Assembly (NCBI GenBank): GCA_045119035.1
Contig: JBGVCU010000060.1
Location: 52,982 to 116,981, forward strand
Length of the DNA: 64,000 nt
Direction of reading: 5' to 3'
From: CAYVQA01 sp045119035
GTDB taxonomy: Bacteria > Bacillota_I > Bacilli_A > ML615J-28 > CAG-313
In this document: positions 1 through 8,266 of the stretch, in pieces
Numbering within the stretch: the stretch's first letter is position 1
Layout: every line of letters begins with the position of its first letter
Notes under the pieces: model-generated
The model's input: the letters and a program-made list of their open reading frames with translations, nothing else
Database searches by the model: none
Told to the model about the DNA's origin: nothing
Made by a program: the position numbers and the translations under genes

Positions 1-1
1 A

Positions 2-1207
2 AATGATACTTATTCTATTTCAGTAAAACAAGTGTATAGTAATACATATGGATCAAGTAATATTAAAGACCATACTATTATTAATTCATTAATGAATGAG
101 TATTTCCCTGCTGATAATGATCCTTCAACACCAGAGAACCCATATACGAAAGTTTTAGGATATAATCCTAGTGTTATTAAGAGTAGTAATTTACTAAGTC
201 TTGTGGCACAGTTATATTTAGAAAAAGGAATTGAAAAATGGGGTAATTCATATGATATTGTTGTTGCTGGAGGATATTTAAATACTAGAGATCCATATGA
301 CTTAAAAGCCGGTAACATAACATATGCAGATTTGTATGCTTTACTTCCTTTTGATAATCATATTGTTTTAGGTAAAATTAGTGGTACTAATCTTAATAGA
401 AAATTCTTACAAAGTAGTTCATATACTGTTGCTACAAAGAGTGGCTTTAGTTCATCAAGTGTTTCAACATCTAAAACATATTATATAGTTGTAGACACGT
501 ATACTTCATACTATTCTTCAAATGGAATTACACAAGTTGATATTTATCAAGAAGGTGTGTATGCAAGAGATTTACTTGCCGAGTATTTAAGTGGTCAAAG
601 CTCTGGTGGAAATACTGGTGGTAATCCAGTTGAACCAAATAAAACTGTAGATATTAAAACAGTTAAAGCTGGTACTGTTGGTGCAACATACCAAACAGAA
701 GGTATTGTTGTTGCGGCTACAAAAAATGCTTATATGTTAATGGATAATTCTGGTAGCGGAAATACTCCTAATTATATTTATGTTTATTTAGGTAGTAGTT
801 TAAATAGTTTTAATATTGGTGATAAAGTTTCTGTTATTGGTGCAACTTCAACTTATCAAGGACAAGTACAATTTACAACAGGTACTACTGGTACCTTAAT
901 TAGTTCAAATAATACAATATCAAAACCAACTATTAAAAATGGTGATGGAACTTATTTGAATAATTTAATATCAAGCGGATTAACTGTTGGAGAATATGTT
1001 GAAATAAAAGGAACTTTAAATATATCTGGTAACTATAATAATGTAACTGTTAGTGGTACTACATCAAATGTTTATGTTTCTTTCCCTCAAATGTCTTATG
1101 ATGTATCTAGTTTTAATGGAAAATCTATAACAATCAAAGGATATATGGCATATATTCAAGGAAGTAGTAAAAAATATATTTACATTATTCCGGAATCAAT
1201 TGAATAG
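2..1207 (+). CDS. Secreted 5'-nucleotidase-like protein, C-terminal part (5' end outside window)
   Basis: The reading frame is open from the first bases of the window, so the gene starts upstream; the GTG at 32 is only an internal codon. The first ~190 visible residues match the 5'-nucleotidase C-terminal domain: the stretch with VVAGGYLNTRDPYDLKAG, then YADLYALLPFDNHIV, is the family's substrate-domain pattern. A Gly/Ser/Asn linker follows, then about 170 residues resembling the OB-fold domains attached to YhcR-type extracellular nucleases (INIGDKVSVIGATSTYQGQ-like text). The metallophosphatase half must lie off-window. No LPXTG anchor is present at the C-terminus, so a secreted nucleotide-scavenging enzyme is the inference. 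A strong terminator follows. Confidence 0.75.
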   Translation, partial: NDTYSISVKQVYSNTYGSSNIKDHTIINSLMNEYFPADNDPSTPENPYTKVLGYNPSVIKSSNLLSLVAQLYLEKGIEKWGNSYDIVVAGGYLNTRDPYDLKAGNITYADLYALLPFDNHIVLGKISGTNLNRKFLQSSSYTVATKSGFSSSSVSTSKTYYIVVDTYTSYYSSNGITQVDIYQEGVYARDLLAEYLSGQSSGGNTGGNPVEPNKTVDIKTVKAGTVGATYQTEGIVVAATKNAYMLMDNSGSGNTPNYIYVYLGSSLNSFNIGDKVSVIGATSTYQGQVQFTTGTTGTLISSNNTISKPTIKNGDGTYLNNLISSGLTVGEYVEIKGTLNISGNYNNVTVSGTTSNVYVSFPQMSYDVSSFNGKSITIKGYMAYIQGSSKKYIYIIPESIE

Positions 1208-1213
1208 TTTAAG

Positions 1214-1248
1214 AAGATGATGGTTAATAATAACCATCATCTTTTATT
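1214..1248 (+). terminator. Intrinsic terminator after the nucleotidase gene
   Basis: A 13-bp GATGATGGTTA/TAACCATCATC-type hairpin with a tiny loop is followed by TTTTATTTA, seven bases after the stop codon. Confidence 0.85.
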
Positions 1249-1294
1249 TATAATAAAATAAACCATTTTCATAAAATGCTAAAAGTTATATCAC

Positions 1295-1323
1295 TTGCAA
1301 TTTATAGGCGTTTATGGTATAAT
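1295..1323 (+). promoter_or_regulatory. rpsO promoter (extended -10)
   Basis: TTGCAA (1295-1300), a 17-bp spacer, then TATAAT (1318-1323) preceded by TG one base upstream. Consensus-like sigma-A promoter about 80 bp before rpsO. Confidence 0.8.
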
Positions 1324-1330
1324 TAATATA

Positions 1331-1404
1331 CCTACTACGGAGTTATGCGAGTTTTCCGACGTATGACATTGTTTTAGGAGTAAATTTATAGGGGGAAAAA
1401 AATA
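1331..1404 (+). promoter_or_regulatory. rpsO 5' leader, possible S15 autoregulatory element
   Basis: The leader between the promoter and rpsO contains a possible stem (TACGGA pairing with TCCG..GTA around 1335-1362) and ends in an AGGGGG Shine-Dalgarno (about 1391). Firmicute rpsO leaders often bind S15 and repress translation. Assignment to the known leader family is inference; a covariance-model search would decide. Confidence 0.3.
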
Positions 1405-1677
1405 ATGGCTTGCATCACTAAAGATGAAAAAACAGCAATTATTGCTAAGTTCGCACGTTGCGAAGGAGATACAGGTTCTCCAGAAGTTCAAATTGCAATT
1501 TTAAGTGCAGAAATCAACAAATTAAATGGACATTTAAAAGTTCATACTCACGATTTCCATTCACGCCGTGGATTACTTAAAAAAGTTGGACACCGTCGTA
1601 ATTTATTAACTTATTTAAGAAATAAAGACATCGCTCGTTATCGTGAACTTATTGCCAAATTAGGCTTAAGAAAATAG
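1405..1677 (+). CDS. rpsO: 30S ribosomal protein S15
   Basis: Small-subunit protein that binds 16S rRNA early in assembly and contributes to an intersubunit bridge. The 90 residues match the full family length. The signature GDTGSPEVQIAILS, the LNGHLKVHTHDFHSRRGLL helix-loop segment and the C-terminal YRELIAKLGLRK are all present. ATG follows an AGGGGG Shine-Dalgarno. It sits just upstream of pnp, as in Bacillus, but a hairpin with a modest T-tract separates them, so pnp may be only partly co-transcribed. Confidence 0.98.
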   Translation: MACITKDEKTAIIAKFARCEGDTGSPEVQIAILSAEINKLNGHLKVHTHDFHSRRGLLKKVGHRRNLLTYLRNKDIARYRELIAKLGLRK

Positions 1678-1681
1678 GTAT

Positions 1682-1710
1682 TAAGGGCACTATATGTGCC
1701 CTTATTTCCT
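1682..1710 (+). terminator. Terminator between rpsO and pnp
   Basis: TAAGGGCAC-TATA-TGTGCCCTTA hairpin followed by TTTCCTT. The T-run is broken by cytosines, so readthrough into pnp is plausible. Confidence 0.65.
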
Positions 1711-1781
1711 TGCTCGGACATTACAATAAATTAGTAACCAAATTTATTTTATGATATTTATTATAAGAAAGGTATAAAAAT

Positions 1782-3893
1782 ATGGAAAAACATATATTTG
1801 AATACGTTCAAGGTGAACGTAAGTTCGTTGTTGAAATTGGTGAATTAGCTAAACAAGCAAATGGAGCTTGCTTAGTTCGCTTTAACGATACAGCTGTTTT
1901 AACTGCTGCTGTTGGTAGCAAAAAAACATTAAACACAGACTTTTTCCCACTTACTGTATTATATCAAGAAAAATTATATGCAGCTGGAAAAATTCCTGGT
2001 GGTTTCTTAAAAAGAGAAGGGCGTCCTTCTGAACATGAAACTTTAACTTCACGTTTAATTGATAGACCAATTAGACCATTATTTGCTGAAGGATTTAGAA
2101 ATGAAGTTCAAGTAATTAATACTGTTATGTGTGCTGATCCAGATTGTTCTGCACAAATGGCTGCTATGCTTGGTTCTTCAATCGCATTATGCGTTTCTGA
2201 TATTCCTTTTGAAGGGCCAATTGCAGGGGTTGTAGTTGGAAGAATTAATGGAGAATTAAAAATTAATCCAACTGTTGAAGAATTAGAAAATTCTGATATT
2301 AACTTAATTGTTGCTGGTACAGAATTTGCTATCAATATGGTTGAAGCTGGTGCTAAACAAGTAAGTGAAGATGATATGTTAGAAGCATTAATGTTTGGAC
2401 ATGAAGAAATCAAACGTTTAGTTCAATTCCAAAAAGAAATTGTTGCTGCATGCGGTAAAGAAAAAATGGAAGTTGAATTATTCTCTATTCCTACTGAAAT
2501 TGAAGAAGCTGTTAAAGCATTTGCTGAAGCAGAATTAATTCCTGCAATTTCAATTCATGACAAATTAGAAAGACAAAATGCAGTTGATGCAATCAACGAA
2601 AAAACAGTTGCTCATTTCGAAGAACTATATTTAAATGATGAAGATCATGATGAAAAAATGAAATTTGTTAACATGATTTTAGAACAAATGTTAGCAAATG
2701 AAGTAAGAAGATTAATCACTAATGATAAAATCCGTCCTGACGGAAGAGCAGTTGATGAAATTAGACCACTTTCATCAAGAACTGATATCTTCACAAGAAC
2801 TCATGGATCTGCTTTATTTACAAGAGGACAAACTCAAGCTTTAGCTGTTGTAACATTAGGATCACTTAATGAATACCAAATTATTGATGGTTTAGGTGAA
2901 TCAGATGGAAAAAGATTTATGTTACACTATAACTTCCCTCAATTTTCAGTAGGAGAAGTTGGAAGATATGGTTCTCCAGGTCGTCGTGAAATTGGTCATG
3001 GTGCTTTAGGTGAAAGAGCAATTTTACAAGTAATTCCAAGTGAAGATGAATTCCCATATACAATTCGTGTTGTATCTGAAATTTTAGAATCAAATGGTTC
3101 TTCATCACAAGCTACAATTTGTGCAGGTACAATGGCATTAATGGCTGCAGGTGTTCCATTAAAAGCTCCAGTTGCTGGTATTGCAATGGGATTAATTTCT
3201 GAAGATGATGATTGTAAAAAATATACAATTTTAACTGATATTCAAGGTTTAGAAGATCATTATGGAGATATGGACTTTAAAGTAGCTGGTACAAGAAATG
3301 GTATTACTGCTTTACAAATGGATATTAAAGTTAAAGGTGTAACTAAAGAAGTATTAAAAGAAGCTTTAGCTCAAGCTAATAAAGGAAGAATGCACATTTT
3401 AGGACATATGGAAGAAACTATTTCAGAAGTTCGTTCAGAACTTAGCCCTTATGCTCCAAAAGTTAAAATGATGAGAATTAATCCTGAAAAAATTCGTGAT
3501 GTTATTGGTTCTGGTGGTAAAGTTATCACTGAAATTATTGAAAAATGTAATAACGTTAAAATTGATATTGAACAAGATGGACGTGTATTCTTAATGCACG
3601 CTGAAACTGAATGGATTGATAAAGCGATGTCTATTATTGATTCATTAACAAAAGAAGCAAAAGTTGGAGAAATCTATCCTGCTAAAGTTGTTAAAATCAT
3701 GAACTTCGGTGCATTTGTTGAATTATGGCCTGGATATGAAGGATTAGTTCATATTTCTAAATTAGATGAAAAACGTGTTGAAAAAGTAGAAGATGTTGTT
3801 AATGTAGATGATGAAATTATTGTTAAAGTAATGGGATTTGATGATAAAGGTAAAATCATCTTATCTAGAAAAGATGCTTTAAAACAAGAATAG
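1782..3893 (+). CDS. pnp: Polyribonucleotide nucleotidyltransferase (PNPase)
   Basis: Phosphorolytic 3'-5' exoribonuclease of mRNA turnover, and the polymerase in the reverse reaction; acts as a trimer in the cytoplasm. The 703 residues are the normal bacterial length. Order: first RNase PH domain (about 10-210, including AGKIPGGFLKREGRPSEHE), helical linker, second RNase PH domain (about 310-530, with FPQFSVGEVGRYGSPGRREI), KH domain (IRDVIGSGGKVITEIIE), and a C-terminal S1 domain (MNFGAFVELWPGYEGLVHIS). A GAAAGG Shine-Dalgarno precedes the ATG. The next gene (DegV type) starts two bases after the stop, so the two are co-transcribed. Confidence 0.98.
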   Translation: MEKHIFEYVQGERKFVVEIGELAKQANGACLVRFNDTAVLTAAVGSKKTLNTDFFPLTVLYQEKLYAAGKIPGGFLKREGRPSEHETLTSRLIDRPIRPLFAEGFRNEVQVINTVMCADPDCSAQMAAMLGSSIALCVSDIPFEGPIAGVVVGRINGELKINPTVEELENSDINLIVAGTEFAINMVEAGAKQVSEDDMLEALMFGHEEIKRLVQFQKEIVAACGKEKMEVELFSIPTEIEEAVKAFAEAELIPAISIHDKLERQNAVDAINEKTVAHFEELYLNDEDHDEKMKFVNMILEQMLANEVRRLITNDKIRPDGRAVDEIRPLSSRTDIFTRTHGSALFTRGQTQALAVVTLGSLNEYQIIDGLGESDGKRFMLHYNFPQFSVGEVGRYGSPGRREIGHGALGERAILQVIPSEDEFPYTIRVVSEILESNGSSSQATICAGTMALMAAGVPLKAPVAGIAMGLISEDDDCKKYTILTDIQGLEDHYGDMDFKVAGTRNGITALQMDIKVKGVTKEVLKEALAQANKGRMHILGHMEETISEVRSELSPYAPKVKMMRINPEKIRDVIGSGGKVITEIIEKCNNVKIDIEQDGRVFLMHAETEWIDKAMSIIDSLTKEAKVGEIYPAKVVKIMNFGAFVELWPGYEGLVHISKLDEKRVEKVEDVVNVDDEIIVKVMGFDDKGKIILSRKDALKQE

Positions 3894-3895
3894 CA

Positions 3896-4771
3896 ATGAA
3901 AAAAATCGGTATAACTGCTGATTGTAGTTCAGGACTTGAATACGCTCCATTTGAGCATAATATCAAAATTACAAGAACAACGATACATTTTGGTGATGAA
4001 ACATTAGTTGATGGCATTGATATTACAGCAGATGAATTTTATGAAAGATTAAAAACTACTGATGTAATTCCTTCAACAAGTGCACCATCTCCAAAATCTG
4101 TACTTGATGCAATCGATTTTTTAAAAAAAGAAGGATGTACAGAAATTATTCATTTTCCAATTTCTTTTGGACTTTCTGATTATGGTAAAAATTTAAAATC
4201 ATCATTAGAAGATTTTACAGAAGATATTGATTTTAGAGTAGTAAACTCAAATACTGCTTGCCTTATGGAAGGTTATGTAGCTAAATATGCTGAAATCCTT
4301 GCTGAAAAAGGTTATAGTATTGATGAAATAATAGAAGAAATTCCTAATTTTAGAGATCGTATTAATGCGTTTTTTGTGGTAAATGATTTAAAATATTTAG
4401 TAAAGAATGGTCGATTAAGTTTAGCTTCAGGTATGCTTGGATCTTTAATTAGAATTAAACCGATATTAAATCTTGGTAAAAGTGGAAAAATTGAAACTTT
4501 TGAAAAGGTTAGAACTCATAATTCTGCAATTAAAAGAATGTATGAATTGATTTCTGAATATGGTAAATCATATAAAGAATGTATTTATATAGTTCTTCAT
4601 ACAGGAAACCTTAACGAAGCTGAAAAAATGTTAATTGATTTAAAATCATATGTGAATAATGCAACTAGAATTGAATTAACAACAATTACTCCTACTGTTG
4701 GAGCACATATTGGATGTGGAATTCTAGGAGTGGCATGTTTACCACTTGATGGTTTAAAAGAAAAAATTTAA
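3896..4771 (+). CDS. DegV family fatty-acid-binding protein
   Basis: The 291-residue DegV/EDD-fold protein begins with KIGITADCSSGL, the family's opening strand with the Asp-Ser motif, and carries STSAPSPKSVLDA and FFVVNDLKYLVKNGRLS, the usual second signature. Characterised DegV proteins (FakB) hold a fatty acid for phosphorylation by FakA; that role here is inferred from the family. It follows pnp by two bases. Its TAA stop ends at 4771, the first base of the RNase P RNA P1 helix, so translation of this gene and the 5' end of rnpB abut directly. Confidence 0.9.
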   Translation: MKKIGITADCSSGLEYAPFEHNIKITRTTIHFGDETLVDGIDITADEFYERLKTTDVIPSTSAPSPKSVLDAIDFLKKEGCTEIIHFPISFGLSDYGKNLKSSLEDFTEDIDFRVVNSNTACLMEGYVAKYAEILAEKGYSIDEIIEEIPNFRDRINAFFVVNDLKYLVKNGRLSLASGMLGSLIRIKPILNLGKSGKIETFEKVRTHNSAIKRMYELISEYGKSYKECIYIVLHTGNLNEAEKMLIDLKSYVNNATRIELTTITPTVGAHIGCGILGVACLPLDGLKEKI

Positions 4772-5135
4772 ATAGGTAATCCGGGTAATTGAGCACATTA
4801 AGTTGTGTTAGGAAAGTCCATACTAGCACAGTCTGTGATGACTGTAGTGTTTGTGCTAAATTAATAAATAAGTTTAGGCATCAAGAAATTGGTGACGGCG
4901 GATGATGACCTAAGGTGAAAACTATGGTATAGTCCATAAAGCGCCACAGTGACGATACTTTTGGAAACAAAAGCGTGGAACGGGTAAGCCCCTCAAGCTA
5001 GCAACTCAAATTTTGGTAGAGGCACGGTTTAAAAGGAATAAGAACTGATAAACTGCATTATATTTATATAATGAGATAAATGATTACCACTCCTTTATGG
5101 AGGACAGAATATGGCTTATAAGATTATCTATTAAA
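4771..5135 (+). ncRNA. rnpB: RNase P RNA, class B (Bacillus type)
   Basis: Catalytic RNA of the tRNA 5'-processing ribozyme. The conserved core is directly readable: GGAAAGTCCATACTAGCAC, TAGTGTTTGTGCTAA, GACGGCGGATGATGACC, GCCACAGTGACGA, GTGGAACGGGTAAGCCCC, AACTCAAATTTTGGTAG, and ACAGAATATGGCTTATA near the 3' end. The ends are set by a 10-bp P1 helix: AATAGGTAAT (4771-4780) with ATTATCTATT (5123-5132). Layout matches the B. subtilis class B RNA. No promoter is visible between degV and rnpB, so it is either processed from the pnp-degV transcript or driven from inside degV. A terminator follows at once. Confidence 0.97.
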
Positions 5136-5157
5136 CCACCTATATGGTGGTTTTTAT
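5134..5157 (+). terminator. rnpB terminator
   Basis: AAACCACC-TATA-TGGTGGTTT hairpin followed by TTATT, immediately after the P1 3' strand. Confidence 0.9.
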
Positions 5158-5175
5158 TAAAAGGAGGTATTATTT

Positions 5176-5763
5176 ATGCTTATCAAAAAAGCTGAATATG
5201 TTATATCTGCAACTAAAAAAAGTAATTTTCCAGATTTAAAGTATCCTCAATTTGGATTTTTAGGTCGTTCTAATGTTGGTAAAAGCAGTTTTATTAATGC
5301 ACTTACAAATAGAAAAAACCTGGCTTATACATCAAGTAAACCAGGAAAAACAATCACATTAAACTTTTATGTTTGTAATGATTCAATAACATTAATTGAT
5401 GTACCAGGCTATGGGTATGCGGCACAACTAAAAACTGATCGATTAGCATTTGGTGATATGATTGAAAATTTAATTCATGATAACGAATTATTAAAAATGA
5501 TTTTTTTAATTGTTGATATTCGTCATAAACCAACTGAAGATGATAAATTAATGTATGAATATTTAAAACATTATAATGTTCCAACAACAATTATTGCAAC
5601 AAAAGCTGATAAAGTTGGAAAAACATTAGTTTTTAGACATTTAAAAGATATTAAAAAAGAATTGAATTTATCAGAAACAGATAAAATTATTGCTTTTAGT
5701 AGCGAAACAAAATATGGTCTTAATGATGTAGAATCATTAATGGAAAATATTTTAAATAATTAA
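5176..5763 (+). CDS. engB: Ribosome biogenesis GTPase EngB/YsxC
   Basis: TRAFAC-class GTPase required for maturation of the 50S subunit. The 195 residues carry G1 GRSNVGKSS (30-38), a G2 Thr in SSKPGKTITLNFY, G3 DVPGYGYA (about 75-82) and G4 TKADK (about 142-146), which is full family length. AAAGGAGG lies 9 nt before the ATG. In B. subtilis ysxC (engB) lies upstream of spoVID-ysxE, and genes resembling those two follow here, which supports conserved synteny. Confidence 0.97.
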   Translation: MLIKKAEYVISATKKSNFPDLKYPQFGFLGRSNVGKSSFINALTNRKNLAYTSSKPGKTITLNFYVCNDSITLIDVPGYGYAAQLKTDRLAFGDMIENLIHDNELLKMIFLIVDIRHKPTEDDKLMYEYLKHYNVPTTIIATKADKVGKTLVFRHLKDIKKELNLSETDKIIAFSSETKYGLNDVESLMENILNN

Positions 5764-5772
5764 TAAGTTCTA

Positions 5773-5819
5773 AACACTTTTCTTTCTTATATAATATAAG
5801 GAAAGAAAGGTGTTTTTTT
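5773..5819 (+). terminator. Terminator after engB whose 3' arm carries the next Shine-Dalgarno
   Basis: A long hairpin pairs AAACACTTTTCTTTCTTATAT with ATATAAGGAAAGAAAGGTGT (several G-U pairs) and ends in T7. The AAAGGTG at 5806-5812 is also the only plausible ribosome-binding site for the ATG at 5820, so folding would hide it. Confidence 0.7.
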
Positions 5820-6347
5820 ATGAATAAAATAGTTAATTATCAAGCATTTATAGAAAAGAAAAATATTTTAACAATTAATGATTTATTAATTGATATTAAT
5901 AATTATAATAAATTAAACGACAATATAGTAGGTACAATTAATATTAAAGGACATGTATTTGTGGATGATTTAGATAATCTTGAAGAACTAAATGAGGTAC
6001 TGAATTTTAGTATTGATATAAATTCTAATATTGAAGATTTGCAAATTGAAAATTTAAATTACCAGGTTATTGAAGCTAGAGGAATTGAAATTGAATTTGA
6101 TTTTAATGTTATATTAAATGAAAATAGATGTTTAAATGATGAAGAAATTAAAACTGAAATTGTGGAAGAAATAAATAATAGATTGGATGAAGAATTCTTT
6201 GTTGATGAATTAAATGAAAAAGAAGAAGTATTAATTGAAGAAGTTAAAAAAGATGATACTTTAAATGGTGGTTTACCCAAGACCTCAAGAATTGTTTTTA
6301 GATTTTATAAAGATGAAACAGGAAAAAGGACCTCAAGAAGATGTTAA
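5820..6347 (+). CDS. SpoVID-like spore morphogenesis protein (N-terminal domain)
   Basis: The 175-residue product is acidic. Residues about 20-110 have the alternating-strand pattern of the SPOCS/SpoVID N-terminal domain (IVGTINIKGHVFV ... YQVIEARGIEIEFDFNVIL), followed by a Glu/Asp-rich linker as in SpoVID. In B. subtilis spoVID is directly followed by ysxE, and the next gene here looks like YsxE, so assignment rests on weak sequence pattern plus synteny. The usual C-terminal LysM domain is absent: the frame ends in RFYKDETGKRTSRRC and overlaps the next ORF in a different frame. A lost reading frame near the junction is possible. Confidence 0.5.
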   Translation: MNKIVNYQAFIEKKNILTINDLLIDINNYNKLNDNIVGTINIKGHVFVDDLDNLEELNEVLNFSIDINSNIEDLQIENLNYQVIEARGIEIEFDFNVILNENRCLNDEEIKTEIVEEINNRLDEEFFVDELNEKEEVLIEEVKKDDTLNGGLPKTSRIVFRFYKDETGKRTSRRC

Positions 6348-7287
6348 GAATCCAATAGTTAAGTTTTATAATATTGATATAAAAAATATTTTAAAGTTAA
6401 CAAAGAAAACTAGTATAATAGAAACAAATAATAATAACGTGTTTTTCATAAAAAAGATTGATCAAATATTAGAAAAGAAATACTTATATTTAAATGAAAT
6501 TGGTGTTTATAATATTTTATATCCTATGAAAAATAAAAATGATAAATTAATTACTAAAATTAATAATGATTATTTTTTTGTTAAAGAATATATCAAACAA
6601 AATGAATATATAAATGATATTAAAGTGCTTAATATGTATAAAGAATTAAGAAATATACATCAAAATACTAGTTTTAAAAGACAACTTACTGAAGAAAAAT
6701 TAAGGCCTAAATTTGAAGAAATTACAAAACAACTTGATTATAAGTTTTCGTTAATTGAAAACTTTGTTAGAAGTGTAGAATCTAAAGACTTAACTATTTT
6801 TTCAATGCCAATACTTAGTAATTATAGGTATATATTAGATGCTAAGAAAGAATTAGTTAGGCTTCAAAAAATGTTAATTGTTCAAATTAAAGATAAAATA
6901 TCTGTTGATTATTCATTTGTTCATAATAATCCTAAAATAGATCATTTAATTTATGTTAATGGATCTAAATATTTAACAAGTATAGATCATTCTAAATTTG
7001 GATTAAGTAGCTTAGATATGGCAAAACTTTATATTGAAACAAACGAATTAGGAATTGATTTTAAAAGTTATATAGTGGATTATTATTATAATAATGAAAC
7101 TACATTTAATTATGATTATTTTCGTTTTTTGATCCTTTATATTTATATAAAGAGATTAAAATTAAATAGATTAGATTATGTATCAGCAGAAAATTTCATT
7201 AATACTTCAAACGCAATTAAAAAATATTTTGAACTTTTTCTAGATAAAAAGGAAGAGGTTGAACAAGGTGAACAAACCTATTATTAA
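6265..7287 (+). CDS. YsxE/CotS-like spore coat kinase-fold protein
   Basis: The 340-residue frame resembles the aminoglycoside-phosphotransferase-like spore coat proteins (CotS, YsxE): N-terminal nucleotide-clamp region (NNNNVFFIKKI), central helices, and VDYSFVHNNPKIDHLIYVNG ... LTSIDHSKFGLSSLDMAKLY, corresponding to the HGD-x-H-x-N and D-x-D loops in degenerate form (HNN and IDHSKFG). Catalysis therefore looks unlikely; a structural coat role is the family inference. The start is uncertain: ATG 6265 is the first codon after an in-frame TAA, ATG 6313 is an alternative, and neither has a clear ribosome site. Recognisable homology begins only near 6350. Overlap with the upstream frame is 83 nt from 6265. 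Confidence 0.6.
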   Translation: MVVYPRPQELFLDFIKMKQEKGPQEDVKNPIVKFYNIDIKNILKLTKKTSIIETNNNNVFFIKKIDQILEKKYLYLNEIGVYNILYPMKNKNDKLITKINNDYFFVKEYIKQNEYINDIKVLNMYKELRNIHQNTSFKRQLTEEKLRPKFEEITKQLDYKFSLIENFVRSVESKDLTIFSMPILSNYRYILDAKKELVRLQKMLIVQIKDKISVDYSFVHNNPKIDHLIYVNGSKYLTSIDHSKFGLSSLDMAKLYIETNELGIDFKSYIVDYYYNNETTFNYDYFRFLILYIYIKRLKLNRLDYVSAENFINTSNAIKKYFELFLDKKEEVEQGEQTYY

Positions 7288-7425
7288 TAATAATATAAAA
7301 TGAGTAGAACTAAAGAAAAATATTGTTAGAAATAATTGATAAAAAAAGATTGTTAGTATAATATTTCGTAAACCCCTGAATGTATTTCTTAACTTGAATA
7401 TCATATTTTGATACCAATTTCTCAT
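7240..7425 (-). CDS. Possible small membrane peptide on the minus strand (doubtful)
   Basis: A 61-codon minus-strand frame starts at an ATG (7423-7425) preceded by AGGTGATTTATC, the same Shine-Dalgarno form used by many genes in this window, and by a possible promoter (TTAACA, 18 bp, TATTAT on the minus strand). The product would be a basic N-terminus followed by hydrophobic segments. It runs 48 bp into the 3' end of the ysxE-like gene and uses codons that are rare here (CGA, AGG), so it may be a chance frame. No family recognised. Confidence 0.22.
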   Translation of the reverse strand: MRNWYQNMIFKLRNTFRGLRNIILTIFFYQLFLTIFFFSSTHFILLLIIGLFTLFNLFLFI

Positions 7426-7500
7426 GATAAATCACCTAATATATAATATGATGATATTTGTCTATTTGTTAATAAAACAATAATTATTAAGACCATTTAT

Positions 7501-7529
7501 TTGACTATATTGCGCAAATATGATATAAT
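7501..7529 (+). promoter_or_regulatory. Promoter of the yceD-rpmF operon
   Basis: TTGACT (7501-7506), 17 bp, TATAAT (7524-7529) with an upstream TGA giving an extended -10. Confidence 0.85.
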
Positions 7530-7558
7530 TATATGACTAATTGTGATAAGGTGATTTT

Positions 7559-8005
7559 ATGAAATGGTCATTACAACAATTAAGAAAGATTAATAACTTT
7601 CCTTATTATTTTGAAACTAATATCAACTTTAATGATTCTATCTATCAAGATGTAATTAATGAACGAGAAGATATTTACAAATTAAACGAAGTAAATGTTA
7701 CAGGTAATTTAATTAGAATTGATGAAGAAACTTATGAAGTAAATTACACTATGAAAACAGTGGTAGTTATGGCTTGTAGTTTAACTTTAGATGAAGTTGA
7801 ATATGTTGTTGATGAAAGTTTTCAAGAAATTTATAGTACTAAAGTAAATGATGATTGGTACTTGATTGAAAAAAATACAATCAACTTAGATGAGATGGTA
7901 TGGAGTAATTTAATTATGTCGCTTCCAATTAGAGTAGTTAGAAGTGACGCATATGAAATTCTTAAGATGCGTGGGATCACATTAGATCAAGAAGTTGAAG
8001 ATTAA
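7559..8005 (+). CDS. YceD (DUF177) family protein
   Basis: The 148-residue protein has the DUF177 layout, with INEREDIYKLNEVNVTGNLIRIDEETYEVNYTMKT then ACSLTLDEVEYVVDESFQEIY and a C-terminal acidic tail. DUF177/YceD proteins are linked with 23S rRNA accumulation and are almost always encoded just before rpmF, as here (17 nt apart). The ATG follows AAGGTGATTTT. The C-P-C cysteine pattern found in many members is reduced to one Cys. Function beyond the ribosome link is not known. Confidence 0.88.
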   Translation: MKWSLQQLRKINNFPYYFETNINFNDSIYQDVINEREDIYKLNEVNVTGNLIRIDEETYEVNYTMKTVVVMACSLTLDEVEYVVDESFQEIYSTKVNDDWYLIEKNTINLDEMVWSNLIMSLPIRVVRSDAYEILKMRGITLDQEVED

Positions 8006-8021
8006 GAAAGAGGTGTAACTC

Positions 8022-8225
8022 ATGGGTGCAATTGCTCAACAAAGACGTAGTTCAAGAACACGTAGAGACAAAAGAAGAACTCATTACAAAATTTCTGTTC
8101 CAGGTATGGTAGTTTGCTCTAACTGTGGAGAATTAAAATTATCTCACCGTGTATGCCCAGTTTGTGGTTTCTATAACGGAAAACTTGTAAAAGAAGTTAA
8201 AGTGAAAGAAAATACAGAAGAATAG
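8022..8225 (+). CDS. rpmF: 50S ribosomal protein L32
   Basis: Zinc-ribbon form of L32. The 67 residues start MGAIAQQRRSSRTRRDKRRT, the usual basic N-terminus, followed by two CxxC pairs (Cys32/35 and Cys45/48) that hold zinc. The tail is slightly longer and acidic compared with typical 57-60 residue forms. It is translated from an AGAGGTG site directly behind yceD. Confidence 0.97.
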   Translation: MGAIAQQRRSSRTRRDKRRTHYKISVPGMVVCSNCGELKLSHRVCPVCGFYNGKLVKEVKVKENTEE

Positions 8226-8239
8226 TATTTATCTTTAAG

Positions 8240-8265
8240 AAACGTATCGGAGGATACGTTTTTCT
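8240..8265 (+). terminator. rpmF terminator
   Basis: AAACGTATC-GGA-GGATACGTTT hairpin followed by TTTCTTTT; ATCTTTAA/TTAAAGAT outside it can extend the stem. Confidence 0.88.
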
Positions 8266-8266
8266 T

